Positions 53,356 through 61,979 of a DNA stretch of 64,000 nt are shown in pieces (the first letter of the stretch is position 1; every line of letters starts with the position of its first letter). The position numbers were made by a program, and so were the translations under genes. This stretch comes from Rhodococcoides fascians A44A. Lineage in GTDB: Bacteria; Actinomycetota; Actinomycetes; Mycobacteriales; Mycobacteriaceae. The notes beneath the pieces are model-generated. The model did not search any database. It had not been told where the DNA came from and was given only the letters and a program-made list of their open reading frames with translations. The stretch covers positions 1,159,483 to 1,223,482 of the forward strand of contig NZ_JMEX01000008.1 in the NCBI RefSeq assembly GCF_000760735.1, given 5' to 3'.

Positions 53356-54738
53356 CTAGGAGTCGGTTGTTCGGGAGATCTCCGCGGCCAGATCGAGCAC
53401 GCGGGTCAGGTCGGGTTCGAGTTCGAGATTCGCGACGATGTCGGCCAGCTCGGCGGCGCGTGAATGTTCACCACAGTTGGCCAGGAACTTCGCGCGCAGT
53501 TCGTCGTCGGTCAACGGCGAACTCGGCGTCCCCCGGCTGCCACCGACCTCACCGGTGAGCGTGGAACCGTCGCGCAGGGTGATGACGGCCTTGCCCGGTG
53601 CCGCGGCGGCCGGACCGTCGGTGGGCGCGTCGATCACCTCGACCGCCTTGGCGATCTGCAGAACATCACTGCGCGAGATCGACTCGTCGGTGTAGGTCGC
53701 GATGGTCACCGACCCGTCGACGAGCAACGCGGCCACACTCCACGGCAAATCGAACTTGGCATCGTAGGTACTCCGCGGTGCGGCCGTACCCGCGTGCTCG
53801 CCGCACACGAAGGGAGACGAATCCGGATGCACGTGCACCTGCACCGACACGATGTCCGACGGGTCGACGACGGTTCCTGCCGTCGCTGCGGTCACCGCAT
53901 CGAGGGTCACGTGCATGAGCTGGCATGCCGGGTACGGTTTGATGCCGATCTGCGCTGCTTCCCAGCGTGTTCCGAGGTCTTCGGTCAGCACGGCGAAGTC
54001 GACGGGCCGATCGGCAAGGGCCGCGTACACGCCTCGGCGACCGTCGAGCACGGTGCGCGGTCCGGTGGCCCCGGCAGCGGCGAGACGAGCAGCGAGGATG
54101 CCGTCGACACTGGCGCTACCCGGGTGCAGCGACTTGGTGTCCGCTGCCGTGTCGAGGAATTCGAGGAGCCCGCCGCTCGACGATCCGGCGATACCCAGTG
54201 CGTCGACGACGGTGTCCTCGCGCGAGCCGACGAGTTTCGATGCCACCACAGCTGCGGCGAGTGGTCCTGCTACCGCAGTGGCGTGCAGTCCCCGTGCATG
54301 GAATCCGTGCGGACTGACGGCGCCGAGTCGGCACACCGTCTCCATTCCGATCACCGACGCCGTCACCACCTCGGCACCCGTCGCGCCTACTTCCTGGCCG
54401 ACGGCCAACGCTGCGGGAAGCACCACTGCAGTGGCATGCACGAGCCCGCCGGCGTGGGTGTCGTCGAAATCCAGTGCGTGCACCAGTATTCCGGTCGCCA
54501 TGGCAGCGGCGGGCGCCGAGAGTGCGACGTCTCCGCTGAGCGCTCGGGCTTCACCCGGCCCTCCGAGTGCGTGCGCGACGGCCCACCCGGGAGCGCCCGC
54601 ACCCAGCCTCCGCGCGGCGATGGCGTCGCCGATCCCGTCGAGGAGGTGCCGTTTCACGGCGTGGGCGACCGCATCCGGGACATCGTCGGAACCGAAGGAA
54701 ACGACCCATCCAGCAAGGGTTTCCGATGCCGTTCTCAT
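53356..54738 (-). CDS. MmgE/PrpD-family protein
   Basis: A 460-residue member of the family that includes 2-methylcitrate dehydratase and cis-aconitate decarboxylase. Marks: VKRHLLDGIGDAIAAR, ILVHALDFDDTHAGGLVHATAVVLPAALAVGQ (the conserved DDTH region, about residue 90), HARGLHATAVAGPLAAAV, and KPYPACQLMHVTLDAV. In the C5-dicarboxylate setting it might make or isomerise itaconate or mesaconate from an aconitate-like substrate; the precise reaction is unknown. ATG 54738 overlaps the CaiB gene's stop by ATGA; the frame is open upstream only within that gene. Confidence 0.88.
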   Translation of the reverse strand: MRTASETLAGWVVSFGSDDVPDAVAHAVKRHLLDGIGDAIAARRLGAGAPGWAVAHALGGPGEARALSGDVALSAPAAAMATGILVHALDFDDTHAGGLVHATAVVLPAALAVGQEVGATGAEVVTASVIGMETVCRLGAVSPHGFHARGLHATAVAGPLAAAVVASKLVGSREDTVVDALGIAGSSSGGLLEFLDTAADTKSLHPGSASVDGILAARLAAAGATGPRTVLDGRRGVYAALADRPVDFAVLTEDLGTRWEAAQIGIKPYPACQLMHVTLDAVTAATAGTVVDPSDIVSVQVHVHPDSSPFVCGEHAGTAAPRSTYDAKFDLPWSVAALLVDGSVTIATYTDESISRSDVLQIAKAVEVIDAPTDGPAAAAPGKAVITLRDGSTLTGEVGGSRGTPSSPLTDDELRAKFLANCGEHSRAAELADIVANLELEPDLTRVLDLAAEISRTTDS

Positions 54739-55949
54739 ACGGTGCTTCCCACTGCCGTCTTCCCGAATGCGCCGCTGCGGCGAAGATCGGCGACTGTCTC
54801 GGCGTCGTAGCCGAGCGAATCGAGCACCTCGTCCAAGTGTTCTCCGCGAAGTGGGGCGCGGGTGTAGACGGCAGGCTCGCTGCCGAATCGAACGGGCGAT
54901 GCGACCTGTTTGATCGTGCCGAGATTCGGGTGTTCGGTCTCCACGATGAGGCCGCGAGCGAGAGTGTGCGGCTCGGTCAGCGCCTCCGCGATGTCGTTGA
55001 TCGGTCCGGACGGCACACCCGCCGGTCCGAGCAGCGAAAGCCAATGGGCCACGGACTCCGTCGCGAAGATCTTCTCCAGTATCGGCAGGAGAGCGTCGGC
55101 GTTCTTTCCGCGTTCGGTGAAGTTCGCGAACCGCGGGTCCGACGCCAGGTCCGGCGCACCGATGGCCTCGACGAGGCGCTGCCAGAACTTCTCCTTCGCA
55201 CAACCGACCACGAGCCAACCGTCGGACGCCTCGAAGGCCTGGAACGGAACGAGCGACGGATGAGCCGAGTTCTTGGTCCGGACCGGCTCGAAACCTTCGT
55301 TGAGGTGCCACGTGGCCGGATAGGTCAGCAGTCCCATGGCCGTGTCGTACAACGACAGATCGCAGTCGCCGCCGACGCCGTCACGCCGTGCCGCATGAAG
55401 GCCGGCGAGAATGCTGATGGCGGCCACGAACCCGCCCGAGTAGTCGACAAGGGACAGACCTGATTTGGTCGGTGGACCGTCGGGATCACCGGTGACGGAC
55501 ATCCACCCGGCCAGGCCTTGGAGAATGTAGTCGTACCCGGGTTCCTTCGCGCGCGGGCCGGTCATACCGAACCCGGTGAGGCTGCAGCACACGATGGCGG
55601 GATTGAGATGCTTCAGGTCGTCGTAGGTGATGCCGATCTTCGCCGGCACGTCGCCGCGGAGGTTGGAGTAGACGACGTCGCTTTCTCGCACCAAGTCCTC
55701 GAAGACGCGGCGCCCGGACTCGGTGTTCAGGTCGATGGAGATACTGCGCTTGTTCCGGTTGAAGGTCTCGAAGAACAACGAGTCCTCCCCCGACGCATAC
55801 GGAGGCACGTACCGCCCCACGTCGCCTCCGACACCGGGGTCCTCGACCTTGAGGACGTCGGCGCCGAGGTCCGCCAGGTGGAGGCTGCCGAACGGGCCGG
55901 CACCGTACTGCTCGAGCGACAAGATCCGTACGTCTTCCAGTGGTCTCAT
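54735..55949 (-). CDS. CaiB/BaiF family (class III) CoA-transferase
   Basis: A 404-residue class III CoA-transferase. PLEDVRILSLEQYGAGPFGSLHLADLGADVLKVEDP is the classic N-terminus, RNKRSISIDLNTESGR and YDYILQGLAGWMSVTGDPDGPPTKSGLSLVDYSGG follow; the Asp in the latter region is the usual acyl-carrying residue. It activates a carboxylic acid by CoA transfer, and here would charge itaconate, mesaconate or methylsuccinate. ATG 55949 overlaps the MaoC stop by ATGA. Confidence 0.92.
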   Translation of the reverse strand: MRPLEDVRILSLEQYGAGPFGSLHLADLGADVLKVEDPGVGGDVGRYVPPYASGEDSLFFETFNRNKRSISIDLNTESGRRVFEDLVRESDVVYSNLRGDVPAKIGITYDDLKHLNPAIVCCSLTGFGMTGPRAKEPGYDYILQGLAGWMSVTGDPDGPPTKSGLSLVDYSGGFVAAISILAGLHAARRDGVGGDCDLSLYDTAMGLLTYPATWHLNEGFEPVRTKNSAHPSLVPFQAFEASDGWLVVGCAKEKFWQRLVEAIGAPDLASDPRFANFTERGKNADALLPILEKIFATESVAHWLSLLGPAGVPSGPINDIAEALTEPHTLARGLIVETEHPNLGTIKQVASPVRFGSEPAVYTRAPLRGEHLDEVLDSLGYDAETVADLRRSGAFGKTAVGSTV

Positions 55950-56509
55950 TTCGCCACCCCGTTGGTTCCGGTCGAGACGAGGGCCGACAGTTCCAGCGGC
56001 CCGGCCTTGGCGTCGGGAAAATAGTTCTGGCCGATTCCGCTTGCGCGAGTGGCGATCATGACCGACCGCTTCCAGGAGATGATTTCGTCGCCGTCCTGAT
56101 TCAGTCCGCGCGTGATCATCGAGATGATCCCGGCGTACGGCCGGGACTTGGATTCGCGTTTGTCCGTGCAGAGGCTTTCCGCGTACAGGGTGTCGCCTGC
56201 GTACAGCGGGTGACTCATCTTGATGTCGGTGAACGCGAGATTGGAGATCGCGTTCTGACTCATGTCGAGCACCGAGATACCGAGAACAACGGCGACGGTG
56301 AGCCCGGAATTGACGATCACTCGCCCTTCGGTGATCGGATTCTGTTCTGCGACATGCGCATTGAAGTGATTCTGGTTCGTGTTCATCGAAAGCAGCGTGA
56401 TCCACGTGTTGTCGGCTTCGCTGATGGTGCGACCGAGCGGATGCTGATACACGTCGCCGACGACGTAGTCCTCGAAGAATCGTCCGAGCGTTGCGGGGTG
56501 AGTTGCCAC
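55946..56509 (-). CDS. MaoC-family hydratase, probable itaconyl-/mesaconyl-CoA hydratase
   Basis: A 187-residue hot-dog fold protein: GRFFEDYVVGDVYQHPLGRTISEADNTWITLLSMNTNQNHFNAHVAE carries the hydratase-like Asp/His region (about residues 30-55), then GRVIVNSGLTVAVVLGISV and HPLYAGDTLYAES. It resembles the mesaconyl-CoA hydratase subgroup. It should add water to a C5 enoyl-CoA to give citramalyl- or methylmalyl-CoA. First gene of the operon, with GTG 56509 preceded by a strong GAGGAGG. Confidence 0.88.
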   Translation of the reverse strand: MATHPATLGRFFEDYVVGDVYQHPLGRTISEADNTWITLLSMNTNQNHFNAHVAEQNPITEGRVIVNSGLTVAVVLGISVLDMSQNAISNLAFTDIKMSHPLYAGDTLYAESLCTDKRESKSRPYAGIISMITRGLNQDGDEIISWKRSVMIATRASGIGQNYFPDAKAGPLELSALVSTGTNGVAK

Positions 56510-56549
56510 GGTGCCTCCTCAGGCTTGGGCTGTAGCGTTGCTCACACCA

Positions 56550-56566
56550 TAAACATCAGATGATTA
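56550..56566. promoter_or_regulatory. 17-bp palindromic operator before the MaoC operon
   Basis: TAAACATCAGATGATTA: symmetric as TAAnCATCnGATGnTTA. It sits 41 bp upstream of the MaoC start, in the promoter region. A related site with the same ends precedes the divergent ABC genes. Confidence 0.65.
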
Positions 56567-56644
56567 ACGAGTCAAGAGCTCGATCGATCCCGCCCCAGGG
56601 TGAGTCGGACCATCCTCGCGGCCCCGCAGGCTCACCTTGACGAC

Positions 56645-56661
56645 GTAAACGTCTTATGTTT
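56645..56661. promoter_or_regulatory. 17-bp palindromic operator before the ABC importer
   Basis: TAAACGTCTTATGTTTA: arms TAAAC/GTTTA with a 7-bp centre. Read on the other strand it begins TAAACATAAGACG, close to TAAACATCAGATG of the first site. The 258 bp between the two operons contain these two sites and no gene. Confidence 0.6.
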
Positions 56662-56767
56662 AGAGTTGGACATCTGTTACTTACGTCTCATTCACCACCG
56701 TGAGTGGCCGAGGTCATTGCGGCGACGCTCCGCCGCTCGAATCCGCAACAAGTCTACGAGGCCTGCC

Positions 56768-57784
56768 ATGTTCCTTCATCGAACCGCCGCCCTGTCGGTG
56801 GCGTTGACACTCGCTCTCGGACTCACCGCCTGTGGGTCGGATCCGGGCCCCGACGCCGACCCCGAGAACCCCGTAACCATCGACGTCACCGTGTCCGCAG
56901 CCGCGGAGATCTACAGCATCCCGTGGCTCGTCGCCCAGCAGCAGGGCCTCTTCGAAAAGCACGGGGTCATCGTCGAGAACATCGTGCCGGGCAAAGGCGG
57001 CAGCGCCACGATGCGCACGCTGCTCGACGGGAACATCCCCATCGGCGAGGTCAGCTACCCCTCCATCGTCCAGGCCGACGCAGGCGGTTCCGAGCTCCGG
57101 ATCGTCGGAGGCGGCACCCAGGGGCCATACCCCATGAATTTCTACGCGCTGGCATCGAATCCGTCGATCAACTCCATCGACGACGTTCGCCGGTGGGCGT
57201 ACACCCGCCCCAATTCCGCCTCCGACGCGCTCACGCTTCTGCTACCCGACCTCGCCGGCGTCGATGCGAGCAAGATCGAACGGGTCTCGTCGGGAGGCAT
57301 CGGTGAAGGCCTGGCCCTCCTGGAAGCGGGCTCCGTCGACATCGCGCTCATCCCCTCCATCGTCGCCGAGCAGCGTCCGGAGGACTTCAAGCTCATCGTC
57401 AGCAGCCCCGACTACATGCAGAGGTTTCTGCAGTCCACGATCACCACCACGAAGGACTACGCCGAATCCAATCCAGGTGTCGTCCGCGCCATCAACGCCG
57501 GATACACCGAGGCCGTGGCGTCGATCAAGGCCGATCCCGAAGCCGCGGCGCAGATCTACGCCGCCTACACCGGGTTCGACGCCGCGTCGGCACTGGCGGT
57601 GGTGGAACGCGCATCCTCGGTCGACACGTGGGGCGGCGGATTCGACCCGGCTTCCGTGACATCCGCACAAGCGGGCGTCGAGGCGTCGGGCAGCGACCGA
57701 GAACCCGACTTCTGCACTCTGTTCGACCCCGACTTCCTGGCCGACGGCGTCGCGCGCGACATGCCTGTCGACTGCACCACCTGA
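56768..57784 (+). CDS. ABC transporter substrate-binding lipoprotein, NitT/TauT (SsuA/NMT1-like) family
   Basis: A 338-residue lipoprotein. Signal peptide MFLHRTAALSVALTLALGLTAC with the lipobox Cys at 22, then a type II periplasmic-binding fold: VSAAAEIYSIPWLVAQQQGLFEKHGV is the typical opening, PGKGGSATMRTLLDGNIPIGEV and SVDIALIPSIVAEQ follow. It captures a small organic ion for the ATPase and permeases downstream. The family binds nitrate, sulfonates, pyrimidine precursors and aromatic acids. The shared operator suggests a C5-dicarboxylate or its precursor. ATG 56768 is the start; the frame is open upstream without a signal peptide. Confidence 0.88.
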   Translation: MFLHRTAALSVALTLALGLTACGSDPGPDADPENPVTIDVTVSAAAEIYSIPWLVAQQQGLFEKHGVIVENIVPGKGGSATMRTLLDGNIPIGEVSYPSIVQADAGGSELRIVGGGTQGPYPMNFYALASNPSINSIDDVRRWAYTRPNSASDALTLLLPDLAGVDASKIERVSSGGIGEGLALLEAGSVDIALIPSIVAEQRPEDFKLIVSSPDYMQRFLQSTITTTKDYAESNPGVVRAINAGYTEAVASIKADPEAAAQIYAAYTGFDAASALAVVERASSVDTWGGGFDPASVTSAQAGVEASGSDREPDFCTLFDPDFLADGVARDMPVDCTT

Positions 57785-57817
57785 TCTTCACTCCGCCTGC
57801 ACGAGAGGGTATTCCAC

Positions 57818-58627
57818 GTGACACAGACAGACGATCGACCACGCACCACCACCACACCGAACATCGCCGTCGCCGACTCGGTGTCCCGGCGTTTCGGAGA
57901 GGTGACCGCTCTGCACAACATCGACCTGACGATCGGACGGGGTGAGTTCGTCTCCATCGTCGGGCCCAGCGGTTGCGGCAAATCCACGCTGCTCGAAATC
58001 TTCGCGGGCCTGCAGGACCACGACGGGGGCACCGTCACCGTCGACGACCGTCCGCTCACCGGCCCACGGAGCAAGACCGCCATCATCTTCCAGGAATCGG
58101 CGACGCTTCCGTGGAGGACCGTCCGCGACAACGTCGCGTTCGCGCTCGAGGTCAAGGGCGTCGGAAAGAAGGAACGACGGGCACGCGCCGACGAACTGCT
58201 CGCCACCGTCGGACTGTCGAAGTTCGGCGACCATTTTCCGACGCAGTTGTCCGGCGGTATGCGCCAACGCGTCGCCATTGCCCGATGCCTGTCGATGGAA
58301 CCCGATCTGATTCTCGCCGACGAACCGTTCGGCGCGCTCGACGAGCAAACTCGGCTCGTCATGTCCTACGAGCTGCTGAAGATCGTCGAAAAGCTCACGT
58401 GTGGAGTCCTGTTCATCACCCACAGCATTCAGGAGGCGGTGTTGTTGTCCGACAGGGTGCTCGTCATGAGCGCGCGGCCGGGCCGATTCATCGACGAGAT
58501 GCCGATCGATCTTCCGCGGCCCCGGTCGGAGGACGTCTTGTCCAGCCCCGAGGCCATCACCGTTCACGAGCGAATCTGGTCGACTCTGCGGGACGAAGCC
58601 AAGAAGACGATGAGCGTGGAGCCATGA
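57818..58627 (+). CDS. ABC transporter ATP-binding protein, NitT/TauT family
   Basis: A 269-residue ATPase with Walker A GPSGCGKSTLLEIFAG, Q-loop IFQESATLPWRTV, signature LSGGMRQRVAIARCL, Walker B LILADEPFGALD and the switch His in FITHSIQEAV. The PWRTV block after the Q-loop is typical of the TauB/SsuB group. It powers the two permeases that follow. Its stop overlaps the first permease start by ATGA. Confidence 0.93.
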   Translation: MTQTDDRPRTTTTPNIAVADSVSRRFGEVTALHNIDLTIGRGEFVSIVGPSGCGKSTLLEIFAGLQDHDGGTVTVDDRPLTGPRSKTAIIFQESATLPWRTVRDNVAFALEVKGVGKKERRARADELLATVGLSKFGDHFPTQLSGGMRQRVAIARCLSMEPDLILADEPFGALDEQTRLVMSYELLKIVEKLTCGVLFITHSIQEAVLLSDRVLVMSARPGRFIDEMPIDLPRPRSEDVLSSPEAITVHERIWSTLRDEAKKTMSVEP

Positions 58628-59463
58628 CGACCACGTCCACTGCGGCAGAAACAACGCGACAACGCTCCGTCGTACCGGGTTATCTGCGTCCCGCACCGAA
58701 AGCCGTACTGAAGATTCCAGCTGCCGGCTGGACCGCAGCGGTCATCGTACTGGCTGTGCTGGTGGTGGAGATGTACGCACGCTCCCCGTTGGCCTCGCCA
58801 CTCGACATCGTGCCGGTATCCGACATGGCCGCCACAGCCCTGCAGCTCATGACCGATCCGGATTTCCTCGTCGATGCACTCGGGCGGACCCTCGGCGTCA
58901 TCGTCGTCGCATTCGTTCTCAGTTCGCTGCTCGGGATCGGCGCGGCCTACCTGCTGTGGCGGTTCGATGTGTGGGACAGAGCATTCCAGCCCTACCTCAA
59001 CGTGTACTACGCTGTGCCGACCTTCGCGCTGTACCCCATCATGGTCGTACTCTTCGGTAGCGGCATCGCCCCCATCGCCATACTCTCGACCATCTTCGCG
59101 TTCGGTGTCGTCGCGATGAACGCTCGTACAGGTTTCAACTCCGTCAGCCCCATCGTCGCCAAACTCGGGTCGACCTTGAGATTGACCCGGTGGCAGTACT
59201 TCCGGTCGATACTCCTGCCCTATGCATTGCCCAACATCGTCACCGGACTCAAGCTGGGCCTGTCCTACGCCATCATCTCCGTGCTCGCCAGCGAGTTCAT
59301 CCTGTCGACCCAAGGCCTCGGTCACTACATCTCCATCGCCTACGACAGCTTCGACATCGCAGAGATGTACGCAGGAATCCTGGTCGTCACCGCTCTCGCC
59401 CTTCTCGCCACCCTCGGCATCTCCGCTGCCCTGAACCGATTCGATTGGAGGCGTCGCCGATGA
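58624..59463 (+). CDS. ABC transporter permease, NitT/TauT family (first)
   Basis: A 279-residue permease with about six helices. The cytoplasmic EAA-like loop reads NSVSPIVAKLGSTLRLTRWQYFRSILLPYALPNIVTGLKLGLSYA, where the ATPase docks. It overlaps the neighbouring genes on both sides by a few bases, giving a fully coupled operon. Confidence 0.92.
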   Translation: MTTTSTAAETTRQRSVVPGYLRPAPKAVLKIPAAGWTAAVIVLAVLVVEMYARSPLASPLDIVPVSDMAATALQLMTDPDFLVDALGRTLGVIVVAFVLSSLLGIGAAYLLWRFDVWDRAFQPYLNVYYAVPTFALYPIMVVLFGSGIAPIAILSTIFAFGVVAMNARTGFNSVSPIVAKLGSTLRLTRWQYFRSILLPYALPNIVTGLKLGLSYAIISVLASEFILSTQGLGHYISIAYDSFDIAEMYAGILVVTALALLATLGISAALNRFDWRRRR

Positions 59464-60278
59464 GCACCGTGACCGCGAAGGTTGCCACCGCACCGGGTGC
59501 CGCACCGAAACGCTCCCCCTCGACGAAACCCAGCCTGCTGCGGCGGTTCGCACCCCCGGTCGTCGTCGCAGTCCTGGCTGTCGCTCTCTGGTGGCTCGCC
59601 GCCGTCGTGGCGAACAGCCTGATCTTCCCGACGCCCGCCGAGGCCATGTCTTCCCTCGCCGACGACCTCGGGAAAGCCGAATTCCGTGCGAACGTTCTCG
59701 ATTCGTTGCGCATCCTCGCCCTCGGCTACCTCGCGAGTACCGTGGCCGGGTCGCTGCTGGGACTCGCTCTTGGAATCAGCCCGTTCTGGACACGGTCGAT
59801 CCTGCCGATCTTCTACTCGATCAACAGCATTCCCAAGATCGTCCTGTACCCGATCTTCCTGTCGTTCCTCGGGATCGGCGAACTGAGCCGAGGCGGTTTC
59901 ACGTTCTACGCAGCCTTCGTACCCATGTTTCTCGTCGCCGTCGAGAGCACCGCGTCGGTCCAGCAGATCCACCTGAAGATGGCAGCGTCACTGCAGGTCA
60001 GCTGGCCACGGCTGATCCGTCAGATCGTCATTCCCTCGGCGTTGCCGGCGTTGGCCACCGGAATGCGCATGACGTTCGGGCTCGCGTTCCTGGGATTGCT
60101 TCTCGCCGAGATGTTCTCGTCGTCCAGCGGCATCGGCTACGAACTGCTGCGCAACGTCAGCCTGGTCCGCATGGAGAACATCATGGGCACCGTCGTACTG
60201 ATCATGGTGATGGCGCTGCCACCCACCATCGCACTCCAATGGCTCGAGCACCGGATCACCGCCAAGTTCGGCGGATGA
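59460..60278 (+). CDS. ABC transporter permease, NitT/TauT family (second)
   Basis: A 272-residue permease with about six helices. The EAA-like loop is VQQIHLKMAASLQVSWPRLIRQIVIPSALPALATGMRMTFGLAFLG. Two different permeases suggest a heterodimeric pore. ATG 59460 overlaps the first permease's stop. It converges on serS with 9 bp between. Confidence 0.92.
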   Translation: MSTVTAKVATAPGAAPKRSPSTKPSLLRRFAPPVVVAVLAVALWWLAAVVANSLIFPTPAEAMSSLADDLGKAEFRANVLDSLRILALGYLASTVAGSLLGLALGISPFWTRSILPIFYSINSIPKIVLYPIFLSFLGIGELSRGGFTFYAAFVPMFLVAVESTASVQQIHLKMAASLQVSWPRLIRQIVIPSALPALATGMRMTFGLAFLGLLLAEMFSSSSGIGYELLRNVSLVRMENIMGTVVLIMVMALPPTIALQWLEHRITAKFGG

Positions 60279-60287
60279 CCCCGCGCG

Positions 60288-61541
60288 TCAGCGCAGGACA
60301 TCCGTTCCGACGAAGGGCACCAACGCTTCCGGTACCCGCACGGTACCGTCGGCCTGCTGGTGGTTCTCGAGGATGGCGACGATCCACCGGGTCGTCGCCA
60401 GGGTGCCGTTGAGCGTCGCCGCGATCTGGGGCTTGCCGTTCTCGTCGCGGTACCGAACGCCGAGACGACGCGCCTGGAAGGTCGTGCAGTTCGAGGTCGA
60501 GGTGAGCTCGCGGTAGGCGTTCTGGGTGGGCACCCATGCCTCGCAGTCGTACTTGCGGGCGGCCGACGAACCGAGATCGCCACCGGCGACGTCGATGATG
60601 CGGTACGGAAGCTCCACCGCGGCAAGCATCTCGCGCTCGAACTCGAGCAGCTTCTTGTGCTCGGCCGCAGCGTCCTCCGGCTTGATGTAGGAGAACATCT
60701 CGATCTTGTCGAACTGGTGGACCCGGATGATGCCGCGGGTGTCCTTGCCGTAACTGCCTGCCTCGCGGCGGAAGCACGACGACCATCCCGCGTAGCGCTT
60801 GGGACCGTCGGACAGATCGATGATCTCGCCCGAATGATAGCCCGCAAGAGCAACTTCCGACGTTCCGACGAGATAGAGATCGTCGGCCTCGAGCCGGTAG
60901 ATCTCGTCCGCGTGCGCCCCGAGGAAACCGGTGCCCGCCATGATCTCCGGGCGCACCAGCACCGGCGGAATCATCATCGTGAAACCGTTCTTCACGGCTT
61001 TCTGCGCGGCGAGTTGCAGCATTCCCTGCTGCAGCAGAGCGCCGTACCCGGTCATGAAGTAGAACCGTGAACCGGACACCTTCGCGCCGCGTTCCATGTC
61101 GATCAGGCCGAGCGACTCGCCCAGTTCGAGGTGATCCTTCGGCTCGAAATCGAACGTCGGGATGTCGCCGACGGTCTCGAGCAGAACGTAGTCGTCCTCG
61201 CCGCCGGCGGGTGCGCCCTCCTCGACGATGTTGGAGATCTTGCGGGCCGCGACGTCGAGGGCCGCGTCGGCCTCGTTCTGCGTCGCCTCGGCAGCCTTGA
61301 CCTGAGCCGCCAACTCGGACGCGCCGGCCAGCAGAGCCGGGCGCTCGTCGGGAGACGCCTTGCCGACCTTCTTGCCCAGCGCCTTCTGCTCGGCGCGGAG
61401 TTGATCCCCGGCCAGCACAGCTGCGCGACGAGACGCATCCGCCTCGAGCAACGCGTCCACCAGTGAAGGGTCTTCACCACGTGTGCGCTGCGAGGCTCGA
61501 ACTACGTCAGGATTCTCGCGGAGGAACTTGAGGTCGATCAC
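60288..61541 (-). CDS. serS: Seryl-tRNA synthetase
   Basis: A 417-residue class II synthetase. [24 protein letters not shown] opens the N-terminal coiled-coil arm (to about residue 100) that grips tRNA-Ser. The catalytic core has motif 2 in [32 protein letters not shown] and motif 3 near the C-terminus in [21 protein letters not shown]. Start is GTG 61541. M. tuberculosis also has serS (Rv3834c) near Rv3835 and Rv3836, the order seen here. Confidence 0.97.
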   Translation of the reverse strand: MIDLKFLRENPDVVRASQRTRGEDPSLVDALLEADASRRAAVLAGDQLRAEQKALGKKVGKASPDERPALLAGASELAAQVKAAEATQNEADAALDVAARKISNIVEEGAPAGGEDDYVLLETVGDIPTFDFEPKDHLELGESLGLIDMERGAKVSGSRFYFMTGYGALLQQGMLQLAAQKAVKNGFTMMIPPVLVRPEIMAGTGFLGAHADEIYRLEADDLYLVGTSEVALAGYHSGEIIDLSDGPKRYAGWSSCFRREAGSYGKDTRGIIRVHQFDKIEMFSYIKPEDAAAEHKKLLEFEREMLAAVELPYRIIDVAGGDLGSSAARKYDCEAWVPTQNAYRELTSTSNCTTFQARRLGVRYRDENGKPQIAATLNGTLATTRWIVAILENHQQADGTVRVPEALVPFVGTDVLR

Positions 61542-61555
61542 GGAGACAAACCTTA
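61539..61555 (-). promoter_or_regulatory. Leaderless promoter of serS within the ankyrin gene stop
   Basis: Minus strand TAAGGT (61555 to 61550), 8 nt, GTG 61541. The TAA stop of the upstream ankyrin gene forms the first half of the hexamer. Confidence 0.45.
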
Positions 61556-61945
61556 CTTGCCGAGCAACCCCAGGTAGTCCTCGCGTCCGAACATCCGAGC
61601 TGCATCGATCGCCGACGGGTGACCCCCTGCCGGGTCGGCACCACCGTCGACGAGCGCCTTCACGACGTCGTCCTCGCCCTTGAACACAGCACCGGCGAGC
61701 GGCGTCTGACCTTTGTCGTTGGGCCGATTCACGTCCGCACCCCGCTCCACCAGGGCATTCACCGTCGCCGCATGCCCGTGGTACGCCGCGAGCATCACCA
61801 ACGTGTCCCCGGCAGAATTGTTCAGATCGACCGGAACACCCGCATCGACGTACGCCGTCAGCTCCTCGGTGTCCCCGGCACGAGCCATGTCGAACAGCCG
61901 TCCGGCGAGCTCGGCAACGTCGTCGGCGTCATCAGGTCCCGTCAT
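61553..61945 (-). CDS. Ankyrin-repeat protein
   Basis: A 130-residue soluble protein with about three ankyrin units: [83 protein letters not shown]. It should bind another protein; the partner is not known. ATG 61945 has TAACTT 8 nt upstream. It is just upstream of serS and divergent from the septum-formation-like gene. Confidence 0.85.
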   Translation of the reverse strand: MTGPDDADDVAELAGRLFDMARAGDTEELTAYVDAGVPVDLNNSAGDTLVMLAAYHGHAATVNALVERGADVNRPNDKGQTPLAGAVFKGEDDVVKALVDGGADPAGGHPSAIDAARMFGREDYLGLLGK

Positions 61946-61979
61946 GACAGTAGAAGTTACTCGGGCATGATGGAAGGCG

